Positions 10,491-22,369 are shown, counted from the stretch's first letter. The stretch is DNA of 64,000 bases from Aquarana catesbeiana (GCF_042186555.1 NC_133332.1:120955375-121019374), one strand, 5' to 3'. Numbers and translations: made by a program. The notes: generated from the letters alone by a model not told the origin.

Positions 10491-11644
10491 TGATTTAAAC
10501 TAAACAGCGCTAGCCCCAACCTGCTTCTATCAGATAAAAAAAATCTTTTCCGCTTAGACAATAGATACACTGTCAAAAATAACATACATAACCAAGTGAC
10601 AAACTATAAATTAATAACTTATGTTGTTACATAAAATGGCTAAAAATAGTGACTTGATTTAGATAATAAAGTGACTTGTAATGATATGTGCATATGCAGC
10701 AAAACAAAGTGCTTGGTTCTCCGTGCTCCAAAGGTGACTGTAATTCCACCACTGCGTGGTTCCGCACTCACCAGATGGGTTGGACTCCTCTGTCGTATGG
10801 CAAGTAGAGTCAACTGTGCTTTAGGTCTCTTAAGGGGGGACCTATCCCTCTGCAGTTTTTGCCGAACACTTCCACTGTATGGGCTGGTGCTTAGAATAGA
10901 GGATATGCAGGCATGGAATATATAAACAGAGGTCTCCTCATAACATAAGATCCTTAAAAATCTTTATTCAGCTTACGCATCTTATGATAAAAACTCCTTT
11001 AAAAGTATTAAGATAAAAATCTCTGGTAAGAAACGTCCCCATGCATCTATCAGTGTCTATTGAAAATGCTGTCTGCAGACCAGCGTGTGTTCCAATGTCC
11101 GTGCTGGCTATGACATATCGGGACTTCAAGCTTGACGCGTTTTGTCATCCAAGTGCGACATAATCAAACGCAGCTGCTTTTGATAATGTCGCACTTTGAT
11201 AACATTTGCCTGCATATCCTGAATTCTGAGCGCCACTCTAGGAGGCCAGCCCATACAGTGGAAGCGTCCAGCGATAATCGCAGAGGGATAGGTCCCCCCC
11301 TTAAGAGACCTAAAGCATAGTTGACTCTTCTTGCCATACGGCAGCGAAGTTCAAGTTCAACCCATCTGGTGAGTGCGGAACCACACAGTGGTGGAATTAC
11401 AGTCATCTTTGGAGGACAGAGAACCAAGCACTTTATTTTGCTGCATTTGCACATATCATCACAAGTCACTTTATTATCTAAATCAAGTCACTATTATTAG
11501 CTATTTATGTAACAATATGAGTTATTAATTTATAGTTTGTCACTTGGTTATGTATGTTATTTTTGACAGTGTATCTATTGTCTAAGCGGAAAAGCTTTTA
11601 TCTGATAGAAGTGGGGTGGGGCAAGCGCTGTTTAGTTTAAATCA
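10491..11644. repeat. Large foldback (inverted repeat, arms of about 420 bp, loop about 290 bp)
   Basis: The left arm (10491 to about 10912) and right arm (about 11205 to 11644) are inverted copies with scattered substitutions. Examples: tgatttaaactaaacagcgc at 10491 returns inverted at 11625-11644; 'aataaagtgacttg' at 10664 returns inverted near 11464; 'cacttccactgtatgggctg' at 10867 returns inverted near 11250-11270. The loop contains a 'gacgcgttttgtcatcc' motif near 11137, reminiscent of the motif in Penelope-like element ends. No transposase is encoded. The arms could form a cruciform. Confidence 0.9.
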
Positions 11645-11992
11645 ATCAATGTATGGGCTGCCTTAAAAAAGGTTGAGTGGGAGAAAATCTGTATTCAAAG
11701 AACACAGGGTATCCCCAAATCTCCCAATAAGAGAGACACGGGAATATGGGAGATTTTTGATGCATCGCACACAATAATAAGCAAAATAACAATATGCTTA
11801 AAAGAAACAATATTTATTAGTCCATAGATAAGGTTTGAAAACACTCTAAAAACATATAAACAATGCTGCCAAGTTTGTTTTTTACAACCAGCAGAGCCAA
11901 AAGCGGTGATGGGATCAACACATTTCACCCAGATTGGGCTTCTTCGGGATCCACTTGAAGCTCACACAATATATTAACCCAAAATAGCTGAT
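11645..11992 (-). mobile_element. Penelope-like 3'-end fragment with hammerhead-like motif
   Basis: The segment contains no ORF. Its notable part is 11911-11951, which on the minus strand reads CCGAAGAAGCCC, a five-base loop, GGGTGAAATGTG. This is the CTGAnGA / stem II / GAAAC core order of the hammerhead-derived motifs in Penelope-like elements, here degenerate. It is cut on the right by the solo LTR at 11993. Confidence 0.45.
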
Positions 11993-12370
11993 TGTCAGGA
12001 ATCATGAAACAGATGAGACAGAAAATGCTGTAAAAACCACACCTTTTAATAAAATGGTAAAATGGTACAACTGGTAAACGTAGTCCAAACATAGCCAGGG
12101 TTCGGTAGCCAAACAAGGAGAAAATCAGAAAGTGAGAGATCAGCGTAGTCATGGGCAGCAGACAGTATCAGGAACCATAAGGGACGTCAGTCAGGCAAGT
12201 CTTCAACAGGAACACAGCAGAGAGTCTCTAGATATGTTGACCAAGGTGAAGGCATTGAAAAAATGAACTAAAATAGCCAGAAGGGGCTGGTTGTGGGCTT
12301 GCCTGACGAGCAGGAGACAGCTGAGAAACCTGAACACAGAGAAGGAAGGGCTGAGAGCCCAGCCCTGGCA
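11993..12370 (-). mobile_element. Solo LTR (378 bp) with 5-bp target duplication CTGAT
   Basis: The sequence runs from TGTCAGG on the + strand to CCTGGCA, flanked on both sides by CTGAT (11988-11992 and 12371-12375), a perfect 5-bp target duplication. Read on the minus strand, a TATTTTA box near 12265 and a TTATTAAAA near 12045 give U3-R-U5 orientation. The family is the same as the LTR at 39136-40592 (shared 'gaaacaga', 'agccagggttcggtagcc', 'aggaacacagcagagagtct'). The ends TGTCA/TGACA resemble the sushi-type LTR at 55189-55878. Confidence 0.85.
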
Positions 12371-12654
12371 CTGATATAGCAAAAGGTGGATAAAGAATGA
12401 TGCACAATAATTGTACCCCAAATGGTATCAAGAAAAGTTTTTTTGATGGGAATTTATGTTTAACCAGAAAAGGAGCCCACCTTAAAGGCCACTAGACCAG
12501 GGCAAAGTGAGGAAAGGGGATCATGGTCATAGCCTTTGATGGAAATACCACCAGCCATCTACAAGGGTACAGTGCCAGCCCTATATATCACCAAGGAGAC
12601 AAGAATGGCCACAGACTCGGCCCAAATGACAGCAATAGCAATGGGGCAATTTTG
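12371..12654 (+). other. Intron sequence, nothing recognised
   Basis: No gene or clear repeat boundary is visible before the Tc1 remnant. Confidence 0.4.
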
Positions 12655-13473
12655 ATCTCATCTTCCACATGTTTACTGTGCCCCCCACATGGCTTCTCGC
12701 AAACTGCAAATGGCACTTCTTATAGCTTTGTTTCAACAATGGCTGTCTTCTTGCCACTCTTCCATAAAGGCCAGATTTGTGGAGTGATAATAGTTATCCT
12801 GTGGACAGAGTCTCCCACATGAGATATGGATCTCTGTAGCTCCTCCAGAGTTACCATGGGCTTCTTGGCTACTTCTCTGATTAAAGCTCTCCTTGCCGGC
12901 CTGTCGATTTAGGTGGGCGGCCATGTCTTGGTAGGTTTGCAGTTGTACCATGCTCTTCCCATTTTCAGATGATGAATTGAACAATACTCCTTGAGATGTT
13001 CAACACTTGGAATATTTTTTTCTATAACCTAACTCTGCTCTAAATGTCTCCATAACTTTATCCCTGACCTGTCCGATGTGTTCCTTGGCCTTCATGATGC
13101 TGTTTGTTCACTTAGGTTCTCTAGCAAACCTCTGAGGGCTTCACAGAACAGCTGTATTTATACTGAGATTAAATACACACAGGGGGACTCTATTTACTAA
13201 TTAGGTGACTTCTGAAGGCAATTGGTTCCACTAGATTTTAGTGAGGGGTATCAAAGTAAAGGGGGCTGAATATAAATGTACGCTACACTTTTCTGATATT
13301 TATTGGTAAATAATTTTGAAAACCATTTATCATTATCTTTCCAAGTCACAATTATGTGCCACTTTGTGTTGGTCTTTTACATAAAATCCCAATAAAATAC
13401 ATTTACCTTTTTTGTGGTAACATGACAAAATGTGAAAAATTTCAAGGGGTATGAATACTTTTTCAAGGCACTT
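12655..13473 (-). mobile_element. Tc1/mariner remnant, same family as 4001-5002
   Basis: The blocks 'cttccacatgttt', 'cacatggcttctcgcaaact', 'tcttccataaaggccagatt' and the end 'gaatactttttcaaggcact' repeat those of the element at 4001-5002 in the same order. Only the N-terminal half of the transposase and one terminus remain, with frameshifts. It is a dead copy. Confidence 0.85.
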
Positions 13474-13731
13474 TAAAAGTAGGTTAGACCCATGTCTTCC
13501 AAAGTTGATTTGGCATACTAGCATCCAAAGTTCTTATATAACTTTGAGAATTTAGAAGTGAGACATTTCCACTAGAATGCCATTCTGTCCCACTGTTGCA
13601 GTGTTTACAGATCTAAATAATGATATCATCTTCATGCTGAAAGAGTGACATTATTATTTTATATTAGGGCTAGGTAGTCAGGGACACAAACTAGTATCCC
13701 CACTGGTGTCTCTTAGATATTTTAGAATCTA
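13474..13731 (+). other. Intron sequence
   Basis: Short AT-rich stretch between two Tc1 elements. The TA target of the next element is at 13730-13731. Confidence 0.4.
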
Positions 13732-15315
13732 CAGTGCCTTGCAAAAGTATTCACCCCCCCCCCCCCTTGCTTTTTTCGTGTTTTGTTGCCTCACAACCTG
13801 GAATTAACATGGATTGTTTGAGAATTTGCATCATTTAATTTACAGAACATGCCCACAACTTTGAAGATGTTTTTTTTTCATTGTGAAGCAAACAAATAGG
13901 ACAAAATAACAGAAAAAGTCAATGTGCATAACTATTCACCTCTCTAAAATCAATACTTTGTAGAGCCACCTTTTGTGGCTATCACAGCTCCAAGTCATTG
14001 TTTGATAAGTCTCTATGAGCTTGCCACATCTTACCACTGGGATTTTTGCCCATTCCTCCTGCTCCAGCTCCTTCAAGTTGGATGGTTTGCGCTTGTGAAC
14101 AGCAATCTTTAAGTCTGACCACAGATTTTCTATTGGATTGAGGTCTGGGCTTTGACTAGGCCATTCCAACACATTTACATGTTTCCCCTTAAACCATTCA
14201 AGTGTTGCTTTAGCAGTGTGTTTGGGGTCATTGTCCTGCTGGAAGGTGAACCTCCGTCCTAGCCTCAAATAACACACAGAATGGTACAGGTTTTGCTCAA
14301 GAATATCCCTGTATTTAGCACCATACATCTTTCCCTCAAGTCTGACCAGTTTGTCCCGACTGCTGAAAAACATCCCCATGGTGTTCTTTGGGTGATGTTA
14401 TGTGTTGGGTTTGCGCCAGACATAGCGTTTTCTTTGATGGCCAAAAAATTCCATTTTAGTCTCATCAGACCAGAGCACCCTCCTCCATACATTTTGGGAG
14501 TCTCCCACATGCCTTTTTGCAAAAACTCTAAACGTGCCATTTTGTTTTTTGCTGAAAGTAATGGCTTTCTTATGGCCACCCTGCCATAAAGCCCAACTCT
14601 ATGGAGCATACAGGCTTATTGACGTCCTATGTACAGATACTCCAGTCTCTGCTGTGGAACTCTGCAGTTCCTCCAGGGTTACATTAGGTCCATGTGCTGC
14701 CTCTCTGATTAATGCCCTCCTAGGCCGGTCCGTGAGTTTTGGTGTGCGGCCGTCTCTTGGCAGGTTTTCTGTTGTGCCATGTTCTTTGCATTTGGTTATG
14801 ATTTGATGGTACTCCTGGGGATTATCAAAGATTTGGATATTTTTTTATAACCTAACCCAGACTTGTACTTCTCAACAATATTGTCCCTTACTTGTTTGGA
14901 GAGTTCCTTGGTCTTCATGGCAGTGTTTGGTTAGTGGTGCCTCTTGCTTAGGTGTTGCAGCCTCTGGGGCCTTTCAAAAAGGTTTGTATATGTAATGACA
15001 GATCATGTGACACTTAGATTGCACACAGGTAGACATCATTTCACTAATTATGTGACTTCTGAAGGTAATTGGTTGCACCAGAGCTTTTTATGGGCTTCAT
15101 AACAAAGGGGGTGAATACAAACACACATGCTAATTATCAGTTTATTTCTGAAAAATTGTTTTATGTATACATTTTTCTAATTTTACTTCACCGACTTAGA
15201 CTATTGTGTTTTGACCCATCACATATAATTCATATTAAAAAAACATTGAACTAAAGGCTGTAATGTAACAAAATAGGTAAAAAGTCAAGGGGGGTGAATA
15301 CTGTACTGGGCACTG
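13732..15315 (-). mobile_element. Complete but inactive Tc1/mariner element (1,584 bp)
   Basis: Both ends are present: CAGTGCCTTGCAAAAGTATT at 13732 and the inverted partner ending ...gaatactgtactgggcactg at 15315. TA flanks both sides (13730-13731 and 15316-15317). The transposase lies on the minus strand in pieces. 14265-14609 holds the region around the first aspartate (LIRLKW-like; the usual WSDET is altered to a GLMRLKW form, so this site appears lost). 13936-14379 holds QQDNDPKHT (second aspartate) and SPDLNPIENLW (glutamate). A frameshift near 14300-14370 separates the two. A C-homopolymer near 13749 lies in the left end. Confidence 0.9.
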
Positions 15316-15317
15316 TA

Positions 15318-16270
15318 GTTGTTAATTTATCCACTGGTGGCCACTCAAAATCAAATTGTTATTTAGTTTATAATTACTTGTATACTATAAGTTAATTATT
15401 TTAATGACCTTTCAGTAACTTTGCAAGGCTGTATGAAATGTTTCTTTACGTGTCACAATCTACAGCAACAGTATCATTTTAAGAAAAGCTCCACCTTTTA
15501 TCGGTAAAAAGCCATCCTTATGCCTCTGTCTAGTGACTTTGCCTACATTGAGATTATGCTATTCGTTTGCTGCAGACAAGAGGAAGCACATCTATTCCAC
15601 ATACCTATTTAATGCAACGTTTTTTTACCAGACTCCCATATTAATCTAGACAATCTATAGTGAACCATGATACCGTCAACGTTATAAGCTCTGGTCTGGA
15701 GACACGTGCTCTACACTGTAGCTAAATTTATGCAGGGGCTGACTGTAATAATTTGCGATCTCCAGTAATTACACAACTGAGATGCAGCCTAAAACACTTT
15801 ATTTATGGCTCCTGGCAAGGTAGACATCAATAGGTAAGGGGGAATTAGTTTTCCTTTTTGTGGTCTCATTCATTGTTTGCAGTTTTTGTGAGGAAGTAGA
15901 ATAGCTAAATGTCAAAAGTGCAATATTTACACCGGATTGGTCTGACTGAGACTATAGCTATCAAAACACAGAAAAGGAGATTACATATGCAAAGCTGCTT
16001 TGTATCCCTAGATATATTATAATACTGTGTTTTATTAGAATATTATGAGATGTGGCCAGGCTATGAACATCCAAGTATTTACATATTCTTTACAAGCACT
16101 AAATAAACTTTATACTAAGCCCTTACTAATCTTTGCAGTTACAGCCACTGTGGAGCTACTCATCCCCATTTCTACAACAGAAGCACTGAAGTTGTTAAAG
16201 TGGGTTCTCAGCACTTTGCTCTCTCCCCTCATCCTGCGCACATGCTCTGTCTGTACACTAAACATTAGTA
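15318..16270 (+). other. Intron sequence, nothing recognised
   Basis: AT-rich sequence with no gene, RNA or recognisable transposon. The small ORF at 16045-16329 has no coding character. Confidence 0.5.
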
Positions 16271-18290
16271 GGCTGGCCATTCACACTGGAGCACTTTGTA
16301 GCTCAAAGCTACAAAACAACCATCTTTAAAAAACATATTGTTTAAAATGGTGCCTGTTCACACTTCATAGCAAAGGCACCTAAAACTAGATACCTGTCAC
16401 TCGAAAAAGTACAGGTTTTCTTTTCAGGCAGTTTTAGGCACTTTGGCCCAATAGACTTAAGCCTAGTATGCACTATTAGTCTTTTTTTGTTCAACCCAGC
16501 AGGCTGAACGAAAAAAAACTGAAGAGCTTGGTTGGAGCCGCTGTACTAACTATGTGATGTTAGTGTAACGGCTTCCCTGACTTCCAAGGGCCTGAAGGTG
16601 ACCCCCAGAGCCAGGGAGAACTAAACATTCCTCTTCAGGGTGCAGGTTACTAGGCATAGTGGGTGTGGTGCAAGGTGAGAAGATTGAGCACCAGTCACTT
16701 TTTGTAAAAATGAACAAAGAGAGAGTTTTATTTCTCTTAAAAACAACATTGGGGAGAGAGGGTTTAGGACACAGGACATCCTTAGGCAAATGCAATAGCA
16801 AATAAGGCAAACTCTGCAGACAAAAATAGAACTAGGCAGACAGCTATACAGAACGAGGGCCTTTAAGCTGAATGCAGCAATCTGTATCTTGTAGCAATCG
16901 CTGTCTCCTATGGCAACAAATTTTCTCACAGTAGCCTACTGTAGATCTTCCAGTTTAACTCACAGTAACCCACTGTAGATCTTCCAGCTTAACTCACAGT
17001 ATCCCACTATAGATCCTTAAGATCCGTCTCTCTCACTAGACTTCTTGGACTCTCAGCCACCCGCTGGATTCCCGAGTTTCACCCACAGCTAACCGCTGTA
17101 CTTTATCTTCAAGCCTTACTTACAGCTACCTGCTGTACTACTTCAAGCTTTACTCACAGCTACCCACTGCCTTCCTGGATGTGCCTCTACTGAAGCTTTC
17201 CCACCACTTCACTATCCCCGGCTAGTGAAGGGGCTGCTCTGGTACTACTTCAGAACTTCATCCTTTTCAAACTTGCCTCCGGTAACAAGAGTGGTCGTCC
17301 CTTTGTGGCAACTGATTTTCCTTTACCTCAGACAATGATCAGGCACCCCTCTAACACCTCTGGTTCCGCCCCAGACTTCAGGCTTAACCTTGGCTGCTCC
17401 TCCTTTGCGAAACCCTGAACTGCTGGATAGGCCTTAAGTGAACCTAGCAGCCAGCATGCCTCCTGGATAGGCCTCAGGCTTCAGGCCTAGCAACCAGGAG
17501 CTTCTCAATGCCAACCCACCAACGCCGCAGCCTCGGGCGGGAAGAACCCCGATCACCTGACTCCTCCCAAATAAATAGCCTATCCATGCATACACAGTGG
17601 TTAAAGAACTCCTGATGATTGGCTGAGACAACCTATTTACGCATTACCTGAATTTATGGTAATCCATCATTCTAATGCCAAAAGCAACAGTGCCACTTAT
17701 TCACAGAAGAGAGAGACTACCCCAAACTCAGACTTAGGACAGGAATCAGTGGATCAACCTACCAATTAGCCAGGCTAGTTACCACCTAGCACAATTAGAT
17801 TTATTACCAGGGTTCTACAATAGTAAAGCGATCTCCCCCCGCTAAACTATTGTGTTCTGACAGGGAGATGGCCCCCCTGCTATAACAAACCGGTCAGCGC
17901 TCTCAGCCATTGGCTTAAAGTGCTGATCGGATGCCGATCGGCAGACCTTTGGTCATCAACCTTTGACAGAAGCCAGCCGAACGGCTGTCAAACCAGCTGC
18001 CGTACAGGAAGGCTTCATGTCAGCCAGTTTCTATTAAACCTGCCGATGCTGCCCGATATTCGGCCCGTGAGTACAGCCCTTTAAATAGGAGCTCCTGATA
18101 AAGAGCGCAGAATTGCAGGTTAGCATATTTTAAAAGTATATGGGCCAAAAAATGCATGATCTTGCCCCAAAGAAGCTCCTGAAAGCAAACCGCTCCTAAA
18201 ACACTTAACAAATGTGCAAAAAAAGCACAAAAAAGCCTGAAAAATGACAGGTGCGAATGAGCCCTTAGGCTTAGGGAGAGACAGTAAAAG
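16271..18290. repeat. Nested MITE-like DNA elements hosting a solo LTR
   Basis: The two flanks of the solo LTR (up to 16563 and from 17820) join into one nonautonomous DNA element of a common frog type: 'gtactaactatgtgatgttag' continues into 'tagtaaagcgatctcccc'. Palindromic stretches such as 'gccgatcgg', near 17930-17942, follow. A second MITE end ('gaatgagccct') lies near 18255. Exact termini cannot be fixed by eye. Confidence 0.5.
16564..17819 (-). mobile_element. Solo LTR (about 1,256 bp)
   Basis: The segment starts TGTAACGG and ends TTCTACA on the + strand. On the minus strand it therefore runs TGTAGAA...CCGTTACA, with a TATTTATT box near 17570 and an AATAAAA signal near 16722, giving minus orientation. 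Its interior (16925-17180) has about six imperfect repeats of roughly 35-45 bp built on 'ctcacagtaacccactgtag'. The flanks gttag and atagt do not form a perfect target duplication, so the exact edges may be off by a few bases. Confidence 0.65.
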
Positions 18291-18319
18291 TAAAACTGAG
18301 AAGCTTTAGTAGCAAGGCC

Positions 18320-18790
18320 TCCTGGACTCAGGATGTTAAAAAACACCAGCGCTACTGCCAGGAAAAAGCAGCGTTAAAAACACGCTGTTAACCGTGTTTT
18401 TGAATACTGTAGTGTTTATGGGCGTTTTTTTGTTTGCGTTTTTTGCATTAGTGTTTTTTTGCATTTGTTTCAGTAAAAAAAACACTTCCTTTAATTTAAA
18501 AAAGCCTAAAAACACCAAAGGCGGCTAAACGTGGCTTACAGCGTGTAACAGAGTTTAACAGTGTTTATGCGCGTTTTTAATTTTTACAGCTCAATAGCCT
18601 CTGCTCCTGGACGCACAGGCTGTCGTTTTTTTCTACTGCCCCTAAATGTTAATGCCTCCAAGCGCCTCTGACAGTTTATGTGTGCATGGACACATAGGCT
18701 AACACAGAGGGGCTTTTAGAGGCAGTTAAAAAAAACGTCAGGTGCCCCTAACAGCAGCTGTAAAAACGTCCAGTGTGCATGAGCCCTGAG
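18320..18790. repeat. MITE-like element with a 'gcatgagccctgag' terminus
   Basis: The right end reads, inverted, CTCAGGGCTCATGCACACTGG, which is related to the right end of the MITE at 42405-42858 (GGCCTCATGCAAACTGGAC). The interior shares 'tgtgtgcatggacacatagg' with that element. The left end is not clear. Confidence 0.55.
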
Positions 18791-19062
18791 GATTAATTAC
18801 TCCAGAGTGGCTGCAGTTAGGGCTTGTTTTAAAATGTATTACATACTTTTTAATAATATTTAAATATTTGCATGCCCATTGTGTGCCTATACATTGTAGT
18901 TCTACTTCAAGGCAAAGGAGATTGAGTCACATGTTCCTCCATACTCAGAAGGGTAATTTCTTTCCTTGCAGCAAATATAGAGAGTGTCAAGAAAGCAAAG
19001 GAAAGGTAAGTATGTACTGCTGAGAATGGGCACATCTTGCACCGTCAGAGCACAGATTTGTT
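18791..19062 (+). other. Intron sequence
   Basis: No gene or clear element is seen. Confidence 0.4.
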
Positions 19063-19488
19063 TTAAAGGTTAAGTTCACCTTTGGAGGCATGGTAAATGT
19101 TACACCTATATTTAGGATGTAAAGTGCAACATGCTCCAGCAGTCATTCCCCTTTGACAGTGGGGGGTTTCCTCTTCCCGCATTAGCTGTCACTTTTCAAA
19201 ACTGGCATGACATTGCATGGCTCCACCTACACTGCTGCGTTATTCATAGCGATCTGTGGATAAATACTCTACGAGTCCCTTCCACCACGGCGGACGGCTT
19301 GTAGTTTTTAAATAACTAAGAGGGCACTGGTTCTTCCTCCTCTTTAGTAACTGTCTGCCCATATGAGTGACATTGCATCTACTGATCATGGGAGCAATGC
19401 TCTGCAGACTCCTGTGGGAAAAAATAATAAATGCACATTTTTTTTTCTGCATTTATTATTTTTTTCCCAAAAGGTGAACTTTTTAAAG
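19063..19488. repeat. MITE with terminal inverted repeats (426 bp)
   Basis: The left end TTAAAGGTTAAGTTCACCTTTGG and the right end, inverted, CTTTAAAAAGTTCACCTTTTGG are imperfect inverted repeats. No ORF of note. This is a typical short nonautonomous DNA transposon. Confidence 0.75.
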
Positions 19489-20396
19489 CTGAACTCCAGG
19501 TGGATAAAAAAACACAAATTAAAACAGTTCTGTAACAATAATTATACTTTCAAATGATTTTATAATCAAATGCAAGCAAGTAATTACCAGAATTTGACTT
19601 GGTATCAACCTCTTGCAGTCCTTTTTATAGTCTGCACAGCAGAGCTCAGAGAGGGGAAGAGAGAAGCAGCACAAGCAGCCAGTCAAATGTGCTGCAGTGC
19701 AAGGAATGTACTAACAGAAGGAAAGCGCAAAGTGACAGAGAGCTGGTTTTATCAGTTGTCTGCTTCTCCTTTCACTGTCCAGTCACAGGGTGGGTAATAT
19801 GCCTGTAAGTAAAAGGGAAACGTCATGGAGAAAGATCAGGTCTCCTGCCCTGACAGGCATTTCTGTGCCACTTATGGAGAGTAACAAAAGCACATTTAAG
19901 CCCTTATTATACTCATATTTCAGCTGTCATTTTATATGTCAGTTAGACAATACAAGCTGACCCTGTAGGATGCCATAGGAACACAGACACATTTGTTTCC
20001 TTCAGTTATTAGGAACGAAGGCCAACGTTTGCACAAAGAATTCACACAACTCTATTTTTAGCGATCTGTAAATGACCTCTAGTGGTACAAGATGAGACTG
20101 GAGAAATTATAACTCTGAGCCAGTGCACATTTACCAAACTATTAAAGTGATATTAAACCCTCAGTTTTTTTCTCAAGCACTTTAAGCAGCTGACTTGCAT
20201 AAGCAGCTTCTTTACTTTTGCCTTGCCTATGTTCAATCAACTGGCACAACAGGCATATATCAAGAATATGAAATGTTTGGTTTACATATTTTTGGGGGGA
20301 TATTTCCTTCTGTCCATACTGTCGAAGTATATTTTTTTTGTGAGATCCTGAAGACAGGCATACTAATTTCTAATTTCTCTTTTTTTTTTTTTCTAG
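19489..20396 (+). other. Intron sequence with short MITE-like ends
   Basis: A 'gctgaactccagg' motif at 19489 and 'aaagtgatattaaaccctcag' near 20144 look like ends of frog nonautonomous elements. Otherwise nothing is recognised. The polypyrimidine tract and acceptor ttctag at 20391-20396 close the intron. Confidence 0.4.
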
Positions 20397-20518
20397 GATT
20401 TCTCAAGAAAACCTGTCAACCCAATTGATGAGTACATAATGAGTCTAATGACGTATGTGGGATGTGGCATCACCTCCTTGTTTCTAGGGGTCACTCTTGT
20501 TACTTATGGAATGTTTAA
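20397..20518 (+). CDS. adgrg4: Adhesion GPCR exon: end of tethered agonist and TM1
   Basis: The 122-base exon (acceptor tctag, donor gtgagt at 20519) encodes DFSRKP..., which continues the agonist peptide begun in exon 6000-6103, then a short linker and transmembrane helix 1 (SLMTYVGCGITSLFLGVTLVTY). It contains 40 codons plus two bases of the next. The YxGCGIxSxFL pattern of TM1 is characteristic of ADGRG2/ADGRG4/ADGRG6. Intron phase 2 is matched by the next exon. Confidence 0.95.
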
Positions 20519-21099
20519 GTGAGTTTTATGTCATCAAAATCTATTGAACATAAGTTTCTCACATTTTCATATTTTCTCCTATTTATTTATCTTTCTTATG
20601 ATAGCTAGCTCTGGTGTATGAAATGTTTTAATGAGTTTTATGCCATAAAAATGTATTGAAAATAAGTCTCCCATATTTTCTCATACGTATTTATCTCTCC
20701 TATGATAGCTATCTTTTGTGACTTTATCTCACTTCTGTAACATATGGAATGTCTCATATGTTATATATTATAGTATAAAAAGATATTAAAAATTAGTTTC
20801 TCACATTCTCAGATTTTCCTATACTTATTATCTAGTGTTAAAGAACAAGTCTGCTTAAAAAATATGTAGAAAAATTAAAACAGTAAATGAGATTCTTGTT
20901 CCCAATATACCTTGGTATTACTCTATTTGATCGGCACATTCACTGGAGACAAACATAATTGTGTGCAGGGCTTAAAGTAAAACTAAAGGTAATTAAAAAA
21001 TAAATAAATAAATATACTCATCTGCTCTGAGCAATGGTTTTGCACAAACGTACAGGAGGCTTCCGCAAGCACTCCTTTAAAGAGAATCTTTCTCTGAGT
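20519..21099 (+). other. Intron sequence with a local duplication
   Basis: AT-rich. Segments of about 100-120 bases beginning near 20521, 20633 and 20770 share 'gagttttatg', 'aaaaatgtattgaaaataag' and 'tctcacattctcag'-like blocks, so a degenerate tandem triplication overlaps the donor side of the exon. A short AAAT run lies at 20998-21013. Confidence 0.5.
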
Positions 21100-21790
21100 C
21101 TGCAGTCAATGAGTATGGCAAACGTGATCTACTTCTCCAGCTCAGTGGGTATATCTCGGGCTACTATCTCATCCTTGATGGTATCCAGGAGACTATGAGA
21201 AAAAGCAGCCATGAGGGCCTCATTGTTCCACGCAACCTCTGCTGCCAGAGTACGGAATTCAATGGCGTAGTCGGCAACAGTTCTCGTACTCTGTTTGATG
21301 GACCTGAGGCACTTGGCAGCAGAAGTGGAGCGTGCGGGAACGTCAAATACCCTTTAAAGGAAGCCACAAACTCAGGGTAACTCAAGACAACAGGTTTTTG
21401 CGTCTCCCACAGAGGGTTTGCTCAGGCCAAGGCTCTCTCAGAAAGCAAAGATATCACAAAACCTACTTTGCTTCTGTCCGTGGGAAACGCCTGGGGCAGC
21501 ATCTCAAAGTATATCTCAACCTGGTTGGGAAAACCTCTGCATTGGACTGGATCACCCCCAAATCGCTGGGGAAGCGGAGCGGAACCAGACATACCTCTTA
21601 TAGAGGTAATACTTGAGGCAGGTGCCTGCACAGAGACTGGAGCAGCAGCAGGGTCGGCCTGCAACATAGGTTGTACCGGGAGATTCCAGGTGAGCTGTGT
21701 GACTCAGGAGCGTTTGTAACGCCATGGCAAACTGATCCATGCAGTGATCCAGTTCATCCAGAGGGTTACTACTTGTTTTTATTAAATATA
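21100..21790 (-). pseudogene. Sushi/Ty3-type gag fragment
   Basis: Minus-strand frames (21422-21667 and 21164-21385) give a Ty3/sushi-type Gag. The capsid part includes QRFGGDPVQCRGFPNQVEIYF, FVISLLSERALAWANPLWE and an RRL-like upstream region with a MDQ... start. It parallels the Gag of the element at 52314-55878 (HFSGDSKACRGFLSQCTIHFE). Frames are broken and neither pol nor LTR is attached. Confidence 0.75.
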
Positions 21791-21819
21791 TGATTTATAC
21801 TGCACTCAGTCTGGCGCCC

Positions 21820-21834
21820 ATCTGTTCCCATTTC
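21820..21834. repeat. Target site duplication of the truncated L1, left copy
   Basis: ATCTGTTCCCATTTC, identical to 23905-23919. Confidence 0.95.
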
Positions 21835-22142
21835 TTTTTTTTTTTTTTTTTTTAAATTCTTTATTTACAAAGAGGCATGCAAACAGCAATATACAAACAT
21901 CAATAGAACGGGCACATCAATTCTCCACATTTTACATACAGTTCTACTGATTAATCCTTACTGACTAGCAATATAACCTGATAACGTGTATACTCCTATT
22001 CAATTTCACCCTAGTTGACCGGTTTACAGTTCAAGGAGGCCCGCTGTGCCAGGTTTACTATTACGTATTACCTCTTGTTGTATTTTCTTTTCTTAATTTT
22101 CTATGTTCTCCCTCCTTTTCCTTTATCCGCATACCGTAGTAT

Positions 22143-22310
22143 GCGAACAAAGAAAGACTAAGAACGGAAAAAGAAGGAGACAAGGAAAGTATAGAGAGCG
22201 AGGGGAAGAGGGATGAGAAAGAGAGATAAGAGAGCGAGAGGGAAAGAAAGGAAAGGAAAAAAAAAAAAAAAAAAAAAAGGGGGGGGGGGGCGGGGGAAGT
22301 GGGAGAGCCC
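22143..22310. repeat. Purine-rich tract with A and G homopolymers in the L1 3' UTR
   Basis: The + strand is almost entirely A and G over about 165 bases, ending in a run of about 20 A and a run of about 12 G. In the L1 sense direction (minus) this is a polypyrimidine tract. It could form triplex DNA and, through the G run, a quadruplex. Confidence 0.85.
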
Positions 22311-22369
22311 CCCCTCTCCAGCCACACCCGCAGTGTCTCCACCTTCAATTTCTCCAACTTACTAAATAT

